NCBI GenBank assembly: GCA_021813085.1 | Contig: JAKAMA010000188.1 | Coordinates: 1-5,524 of the forward strand | Length of the DNA: 5,524 nucleotides | Direction of reading: 5' to 3' | Source: Chloroflexota bacterium | GTDB lineage: Bacteria; Chloroflexota; Dehalococcoidia; DSTF01; JACRBR01 | Shown: positions 4,326-5,524 of the stretch, one piece after another | Layout: every line of letters starts with the position of its first letter | How positions within the stretch are numbered: position 1 is the stretch's first letter | The notes under the pieces: generated by a model | The model's database searches: none | Told to the model about the DNA's origin: nothing | Seen by the model: the letters and a program-made list of their open reading frames with translations, nothing else | Position numbers and translations under genes: made by a program

Positions 4326-5524
4326 ATGACGACGCCGCAGACGCCTGAGGCCATCGACGTGCCGCCGGGGCCGCGGCGGCGGCGCTGGCGCGGACGGGCG
4401 CGGCCGGCATCGGCGCCGGCGGGCGACTGGCCGGAGATCATCGGCCGGCTGCTGGCGCTGCGCGGCGTCGCCGACGCGGCGGCGGCGCGCGCGTTCATCG
4501 ACCCGCCGCGAGGGCTCCCGGACCCGTACGCACTCCCACACCTCGACATCGCGGTCGCGCGGCTGCTGCGCGCCATCGAGGCGCGCGAGACCGTCGCGGT
4601 GTTCGGCGACTTCGACGTCGACGGCGTGACGTCGGTCGCGCAGCTCAGCGAGGGGCTGGCGGCGCTCGGCGCGGTGCCGGTGCCGTACGTGCCGGACCGC
4701 TTCAGCGAGGGCTACGGCCTGAACATCGCGGCCATCGAGCGGCTCCACGCGGGCGGCGCGACGCTGCTGGTGACGGCGGACTGCGGCACGAGCAGCGTCG
4801 AGGAAGTGGCGCGCGCGCGGCAGCTCGGGATGGACGTGCTCATCCTCGACCACCACACGGTGCCGCCGCTGCTGCCGGAGGCGACGGCGCTCGTCAACCC
4901 GAAGCTGCCGGACGCGCGGCCGGGCGGGCTGCTGGAGCTGGCGACGGCGGGGCTGGCGTTCCACGCCGTCGCGGCGCTGTACGGGGCGGCGGGCCGGGCG
5001 TTCGACGCGGACGCCTACCTCGACCTGGCGGCGCTGGGCACGGTGTGCGACATGGCGCCGCTCGTCGACGAGAACCGGCGGCTGCTGCGCACGGGGCTGG
5101 GCGCGCTGGCGCGGACGCGGCGGCCGGGCCTGCGGGCGCTGATGGAGGCTTCGGGCAGCGAGCCGGCGCGCGTGACGGCGGAGGACATCGGCTACAAGCT
5201 GGGGCCGCGGCTGAACGCGGCGGGGCGCATCGCCCACGCGAAGCTGGCGCTCGAGCTGCTGACGACGCGGGACGAAGAGCGCGGGCGCGAGCTGGCGCAG
5301 CAGCTCGACGGGCTGAACCGCACGCGGCAGCAGCAGACGGCCGACGCGGTGGCGCTCGCCACCTCGCTGCTGGGCGAGGGCGAGCCGCCGGCGCGGGGGA
5401 TGGTCGGCAGCGCGGACTTCCCGTCGGGGATCGTCGGGCTGGTGGCGTCGAAGCTCGTGAACGTCTACGCGCGGCCGGCCGTCGTGTACGAGCGGGGCGA
5501 GACGCTGAGCCGGGCGAGCTGCCG
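4326..5524 (+). CDS. recJ: Single-stranded-DNA-specific exonuclease RecJ (3' partial)
   Basis: The frame is open from ATG 4326 to the window end (399 complete codons; bacterial RecJ is usually ~550-600 residues, so the C-terminal part is missing). RecJ degrades single-stranded DNA 5' to 3' in the cytosol, acting in RecF-pathway recombination, base-excision and mismatch repair. DHH-domain motifs are in order: GDFDVDG (94-100, motif I), TADCGTSS (150-157, motif II), LDHH (174-177, motif III), VNPKLP (190-195), and LGTVCDMAPLVDENR (237-251). Next comes the linker motif LGPRLNAAGRI (292-302), then DHHA1-domain SGIVGLVASKL (367-377). All metal-binding Asp/His residues are present. Small departures (DFDVDG for DYDADG; TADCG for TVDNG) keep the acidic ligands. 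The N-terminus has a short basic stretch (residues 16-27). The sequence breaks off at GETLSRASC, about where RecJ carries its substrate-binding G-S-x-R-S loop; the OB-fold is beyond the window. The gene is probably transcribed on its own from the promoter at 4310-4318. Confidence 0.96.
   Translation, partial: MTTPQTPEAIDVPPGPRRRRWRGRARPASAPAGDWPEIIGRLLALRGVADAAAARAFIDPPRGLPDPYALPHLDIAVARLLRAIEARETVAVFGDFDVDGVTSVAQLSEGLAALGAVPVPYVPDRFSEGYGLNIAAIERLHAGGATLLVTADCGTSSVEEVARARQLGMDVLILDHHTVPPLLPEATALVNPKLPDARPGGLLELATAGLAFHAVAALYGAAGRAFDADAYLDLAALGTVCDMAPLVDENRRLLRTGLGALARTRRPGLRALMEASGSEPARVTAEDIGYKLGPRLNAAGRIAHAKLALELLTTRDEERGRELAQQLDGLNRTRQQQTADAVALATSLLGEGEPPARGMVGSADFPSGIVGLVASKLVNVYARPAVVYERGETLSRASC

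Noticed and set aside
4227..5237. Minus-strand open frame opposite recJ (336 codons)
   Set aside because: Arg/Gln/His-rich low-complexity translation; the opposite strand carries complete RecJ motifs in order.

Overview
The window comes from a bacterium with very GC-rich DNA. The flanking genes use G or C at almost every third codon position and favour gcg, ctg, cgg and acg. This style, and a possible leaderless promoter in front of recJ, would fit Chloroflexota or Actinomycetota. I cannot fix the taxon from this sequence, so that placement is inference.

Left part (1-2067): a TetR-family regulator, cut off at the window start, is followed after 1 nt by a DHA2-type (EmrB/QacA-like) MFS exporter. 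The two look like one operon in which the regulator controls the efflux pump.

Middle part (2068-4230): a two-gene cassette that looks like a restriction-modification (R-M) system. A beta-class amino-DNA methyltransferase (2217-3302) overlaps by 8 nt a gene (3295-4230) for a protein with a recognisable PD-(D/E)XK nuclease core (PD then E-L-K). Codon use here is more mixed and AT-tolerant than on either side, which suggests a horizontally acquired defence cassette inserted between the efflux operon and recJ. Its 140-bp upstream region holds a G-quadruplex-like G-rich stretch, a perfect 6+6 inverted repeat, a GAAC-N4-GTTC palindrome matching the core of the Gram-positive-type LexA (SOS) box, and a small hairpin beside the ribosome binding site. 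This arrangement suggests controlled, possibly damage-responsive, expression.

Right part (4231-5524): a 95-bp gap with an extended -10 promoter leads into recJ, the single-strand-specific 5'-3' exonuclease. The gene starts at 4326 and runs off the window end with 399 codons visible.

The points most worth a second look are the methyltransferase with atypical catalytic motifs (DGPY, FGGMC), its partner nuclease, which I cannot place in a named family, and the putative SOS box in front of them. No RNA genes, CRISPR arrays or insertion sequences were seen.
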